Origin: DASUCS01 sp041166745
GTDB taxonomy: Bacteria > Actinomycetota > Acidimicrobiia > Acidimicrobiales > JACDCH01
DNA: 64,000 bases
Direction of reading: 5' to 3'
Assembly (NCBI GenBank): GCA_041166745.1
Contig: JBEEGH010000023.1
Location: 1-64,000, forward strand
Below the pieces are notes generated by a model, which was not told where the DNA came from, ran no database searches, and saw nothing but the letters and a program-made list of their open reading frames with translations. The translations under genes and the position numbers were made by a program. Positions 61,647 to 64,000 of this stretch are shown here, in pieces. The first letter of the stretch is position 1; every line of letters starts with the position of its first letter.

Positions 61647-62057
61647 ATGGCCGTCGCGGTGTTCGTGTTGTCGGTGGGCTTGTTCGCCTTCGCGATGGCG
61701 CGGATGCGGCGAGCGCGTGATGCCCGCCAGGCCGCGGCTGCGACCGTCAAGCTCGAGGTCGACAGCTGGGGCGTGAAGCGCTGGATGGCCGACGGTCGCT
61801 ACGAGGAAGTCGCGTGGGACGAGCTGCGCGAAGTCCGAGTGATCACGTTGCCGCGGGGTCCGTGGGACGACCGGACGCGGTTCGTGCTCGACGGCGGAGG
61901 CGAGCGCGGCTGCATCGTCCCACTCCTGGCCGCTGAGAGCTCCGACCTGATCGCGTCACTCGGCGCGCTGTCCGGATTCGACCATCGACGCCTCGCGGAG
62001 GCCCTCGACGAGACGCGCACGGGGAACCGGGTGCTGTGGGCCCGGACTTCAACTTGA
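61647..62057 (+). CDS. 136-aa membrane-anchored protein of unknown function
   Basis: N-terminal hydrophobic helix (VAVFVLSVGLFAFAMARM) then a basic stretch and a soluble domain of alternating strands (KLEVDSWGVKRWMADGRYEEVAWDELREVRVITL) that resembles a PH-like or bPH domain, then a C-terminal helix (FDHRRLAEALDETR). It lies 12 bp after the 251-aa gene and is probably co-transcribed. Its stop codon lies within the palindrome upstream of the acyl-CoA dehydrogenase. Confidence 0.65.
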   Translation: MAVAVFVLSVGLFAFAMARMRRARDARQAAAATVKLEVDSWGVKRWMADGRYEEVAWDELREVRVITLPRGPWDDRTRFVLDGGGERGCIVPLLAAESSDLIASLGALSGFDHRRLAEALDETRTGNRVLWARTST

Positions 62058-62070
62058 CCGACCGGTCAAG
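62053..62070. promoter_or_regulatory. TetR-type operator upstream of the acyl-CoA dehydrogenase
   Basis: CTTGACCGACCGGTCAAG has perfect 7-bp arms (CTTGACC/GGTCAAG) around GACC, a form common for TetR/AcrR regulators of fatty-acid and acyl-CoA genes. It ends one base before the -10 TAGCGT (62072-62077), so binding would block RNA polymerase. No TetR gene is in the window. Confidence 0.6.
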
Positions 62071-62071
62071 G

Positions 62072-62077
62072 TAGCGT
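62072..62077 (+). promoter_or_regulatory. -10 element TAGCGT for the acyl-CoA dehydrogenase
   Basis: 7 nt before GTG 62085 and one base after the TetR-type palindrome. Confidence 0.5.
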
Positions 62078-62084
62078 CGATGAG

Positions 62085-63302
62085 GTGAGCGCTCTCGATA
62101 CCGCCCCCTCGTCCGCTGCAGGCATCTCTCCCGAACAACGCGTGAACGAGCTCATCGACCGCCTGCTCGCCGAGCACGATCCGAAGACCACCGCGGCCGT
62201 CGAGTTCCTCGGCGCACAGTTCGACCTCGGTCTCGCGTGGGTCAACTTCCCCGAGGGTCACGGAGGTCTGGGCGCGAGCCCACAACTGCAGAAGTTGATC
62301 GGAGAGCGACTCGCAGCGGCGGGGGCGCCGATGCCGTACGGCCGCAACCCGATCGGCTACGGCATGGGTGCGCCCACCGTCGTCACGCACGGCACCGAGG
62401 AGCAGCGCCGCCGCTACCTCCGTCCGCTCTTCACCGGCGAAGAGGTGTGGTGTCAGATGTTCAGCGAGCCGGGCGCCGGCAGCGACGTTGCCAGCCTGTC
62501 GACCCGGGCGATCCGCGACGGCGACGAGTGGGTCGTCAACGGCCAGAAGGTGTGGACCACGCTCGCGCACCTGGCGCGCTGGGGAATGCTCATCGCCCGC
62601 ACCGATCCAGAATCCGTCAAGCACAAGGGCATGACGTACTTCGTCGTCGACATGCAGGCGCCCGGGGTCGAGGTGAAGCCGCTGTATCAAATCACCGGCG
62701 AGGCCGAGTTCAACGAGGTCTTCTTCACCGACGTGCGCATCCCCGACTCCGAGCGCCTCGGCGACGTGGGTGAGGGTTGGGGCGTGTCGCTCACGACGTT
62801 GATGAACGAGCGCGTGTCGATCGGCGGACAGATCGCACCGCGCGGTGGCGGGTTCATCGCCGAGGCCGTGAAGATCTGGAAGCGCAAGGGCAACAACGAT
62901 CCCGCGAAGCGCGACGAGCTCATGAAGCTCTGGGTGCGCGCCGAGGTGCTTCGGCTCACCAACATCCGCGCTCAGCAGGCGCGAAAGGTGGGAACCCCGG
63001 GGCCCGAGGGTTCGATCGGCAAGGCGGCCGCGGCCGATTTCAACAAGGACGTCAGCGAGTTCTGCGTCGATCTCCTCGGGGCCGAGGGGATGCTGAAGCC
63101 CGACGGTTATCCCATGGAGCGGCCGAAACACACGATGCTGTGGTCGAATCCGCAGCAGGCGTTCCTGCGCATGCGCGCCAACTCGATCGAGGGCGGCACC
63201 ACGGAGATCATGAAGAACATTCTCGGCGAGCGCGTCCTCGGGCTGCCCGGCGACGTGCGCGTCGACAAGGCGCTCCCATGGAGCCAAGTCCCCCGCAGTT
63301 GA
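62085..63302 (+). CDS. Acyl-CoA dehydrogenase
   Basis: 405 aa. FAD/substrate motif WCQMFSEPGAGSDVASLSTRA, then WVVNGQKVWTT and the C-terminal catalytic region with Glu in SIEGGTTEIMKNILGERVLGLP. It oxidises an acyl-CoA to an enoyl-CoA, passing electrons to ETF. The chain type is unknown; the N-terminus lacks the standard helical opening of short-chain enzymes, which suggests a branched- or long-chain or steroid-type substrate. GTG 62085 is fixed by TAGCGT 7 nt upstream, and a TetR-type palindrome abuts that promoter. Confidence 0.92.
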   Translation: MSALDTAPSSAAGISPEQRVNELIDRLLAEHDPKTTAAVEFLGAQFDLGLAWVNFPEGHGGLGASPQLQKLIGERLAAAGAPMPYGRNPIGYGMGAPTVVTHGTEEQRRRYLRPLFTGEEVWCQMFSEPGAGSDVASLSTRAIRDGDEWVVNGQKVWTTLAHLARWGMLIARTDPESVKHKGMTYFVVDMQAPGVEVKPLYQITGEAEFNEVFFTDVRIPDSERLGDVGEGWGVSLTTLMNERVSIGGQIAPRGGGFIAEAVKIWKRKGNNDPAKRDELMKLWVRAEVLRLTNIRAQQARKVGTPGPEGSIGKAAAADFNKDVSEFCVDLLGAEGMLKPDGYPMERPKHTMLWSNPQQAFLRMRANSIEGGTTEIMKNILGERVLGLPGDVRVDKALPWSQVPRS

Positions 63303-63346
63303 CCGATATCGAGGCTCGCTGACCGCTCGTCGCCGGCGACCTCGGA

Positions 63347-63946
63347 TCAGATGAGCTCGCGTACGTGGGCGGACTCGTTGATCGACTTCACCTGACGCTG
63401 CCCCGCGCTCGAGGCGAGCACGCGGGAGATCGATGTGTACGCCGGCTCGAAGAACATGGGGAACTCGAGCTTGAGGAGATGGGCGAAGTAGGCGTTGATC
63501 ACTCCGCCGTGGCAGATGATGGCCACGGTTTGGCCAGGATGCGCGGTGATCACCCGCTCGACGGCCTCGACCACGACCGCCTTGAACGTGTCGGGATCGA
63601 CCTCACCGTCGGCGCCCCAGCGACCCTCGACGAGATCATCCCAACGCTCGTCCTTCTCCTGCTTCAGCTCCTCGATCGGGATGTAGAAATGCGAGTGGCG
63701 GTCGAACTCGGCGAGCTCTTCGTCGATGACCACCGCGAGCCCCAGTCGCGCGGAAACCGGCTCGGCCGTCTCGCGCGCCCGGCGCAGCGGGCTGGCGTAC
63801 AAGACGTCGATGTGCTCGCCGGCGAGGTAATCGGCCAGGGCTCGTGACTGCTCGTGGCCGACCTCGGCCAACGCCGGGTCGGCGGCGGTTCCTTCCTCGC
63901 CTTCGATCCGGACCGGAAGCGCGTGGCGAATCAACAAGAGCTCCAT
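63347..63946 (-). CDS. Histidine phosphatase family protein
   Basis: 199 aa. Phosphoglycerate-mutase-like fold with the phospho-His motif LLIRHALPVR (RHA in place of RHG), YASPLRRARETAEPV carrying the second Arg, and the second catalytic His in IICHGGVINAYF. It probably acts as a phosphatase on a small metabolite or protein; it is not a cofactor-dependent phosphoglycerate mutase by length. ATG 63946 has TACGTT 9 nt upstream. Convergent with the acyl-CoA dehydrogenase. Confidence 0.9.
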   Translation of the reverse strand: MELLLIRHALPVRIEGEEGTAADPALAEVGHEQSRALADYLAGEHIDVLYASPLRRARETAEPVSARLGLAVVIDEELAEFDRHSHFYIPIEELKQEKDERWDDLVEGRWGADGEVDPDTFKAVVVEAVERVITAHPGQTVAIICHGGVINAYFAHLLKLEFPMFFEPAYTSISRVLASSAGQRQVKSINESAHVRELI

Positions 63947-63955
63947 GTGGTCCGC

Positions 63956-63961
63956 AACGTA
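63956..63961 (-). promoter_or_regulatory. -10 element TACGTT for the histidine phosphatase
   Basis: Minus-strand TANNNT 9 nt before ATG 63946. Confidence 0.45.
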
Positions 63962-63989
63962 GATGGTGGTGCGCCATAACGTTCAACAC

Positions 63990-64000
63990 GTGGAGGTGCT
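63990..64000 (+). CDS. Possible start of a rightward gene, cut by the window edge
   Basis: GTG 63990 follows TAACGT (63977-63982) by 7 nt, the same spacing as the leaderless starts elsewhere. Only about three codons (MEV...) are visible, so nothing can be said of the product. Confidence 0.3.

Noticed and set aside
1..64000. CRISPR arrays, tRNA/rRNA genes, insertion sequences, prophage, plasmid origins and biosynthetic megasynthases
   Set aside because: No direct-repeat/spacer pattern, no tRNA cloverleaf in any intergenic gap, no transposase or phage gene, and gene density and base composition look uniform along the window.

Overview
The window is high-GC, very densely coded actinobacterial DNA. 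There is no rRNA, tRNA, insertion sequence, prophage or CRISPR array, and no gap without a gene is longer than about 150 bp. The gene content suggests a member of the Acidimicrobiia or a related free-living actinomycete lineage; this placement is an inference, because no marker gene is present. The supporting content is an AftD-like arabinofuranosyltransferase, a polyprenol-phosphate mannose synthase, PIG-V type mannosyltransferases, a GMC oxidoreductase paired with a small protein, several CoA-ester enzymes and a nudC gene.

Layout. Positions 1-9.8 kb hold housekeeping and accessory metabolism: a nitronate monooxygenase fragment, lon, a Gfo/Idh/MocA oxidoreductase, a zinc alcohol dehydrogenase, a nitroreductase, a GGDEF protein with a degenerate EAL domain, a HAD phosphatase, an alpha/beta hydrolase and arfB. 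Positions 9.7-30.5 kb are a cell-envelope glycan region: AftD-like transferase, GT4 glycosyltransferase, Ppm1-like synthase, a 541-aa GT-C-like protein, the small protein plus GMC oxidoreductase, three related GT-C-like membrane proteins with outside domains interleaved with a GT39-like protein, a UDP-galactopyranose-mutase-like flavoprotein, a further GT39-like protein and a PIG-V-like protein. Positions 30.5-38.3 kb hold two HhH-GPD DNA glycosylases, a two-component system, an MBL hydrolase, a cyclophilin and a second PIG-V-like protein. Positions 38.3-44.2 kb are a complete dipeptide/oligopeptide ABC importer operon. Positions 44.4-47.6 kb hold an O-methyltransferase, a lytic transglycosylase and a crotonase. 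Positions 47.6-54.9 kb form an amino-acid-like catabolic region: gamma-glutamyltransferase, RpiR regulator, aldehyde dehydrogenase, class III aminotransferase, NudC and a D-2-hydroxyglutarate-dehydrogenase-like flavoprotein. Positions 54.9-64 kb hold lipid genes (GDPD, cyclopropane synthase, acyl-CoA dehydrogenase), a second aldehyde dehydrogenase, DUF2203 and SirB1-like proteins, small membrane proteins and a histidine phosphatase.

Expression signals. The most consistent sequence-level pattern is a TANNNT hexamer 6-11 nt upstream of the start codon of about twenty first-in-operon genes. This fits largely leaderless transcription and fixes several start codons. Genes inside operons instead use 4-nt NTGA stop/start overlaps (ATGA, GTGA, TTGA and, twice, CTGA). 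Other local structures of interest are a perfect 12-bp hairpin that covers the start codon of the first permease gene of the importer, three DnaA-box-like 9-mers at exact 11-bp spacing, a TetR-type palindrome next to the acyl-CoA dehydrogenase -10, and a pair of identical palindromes between two convergent genes.
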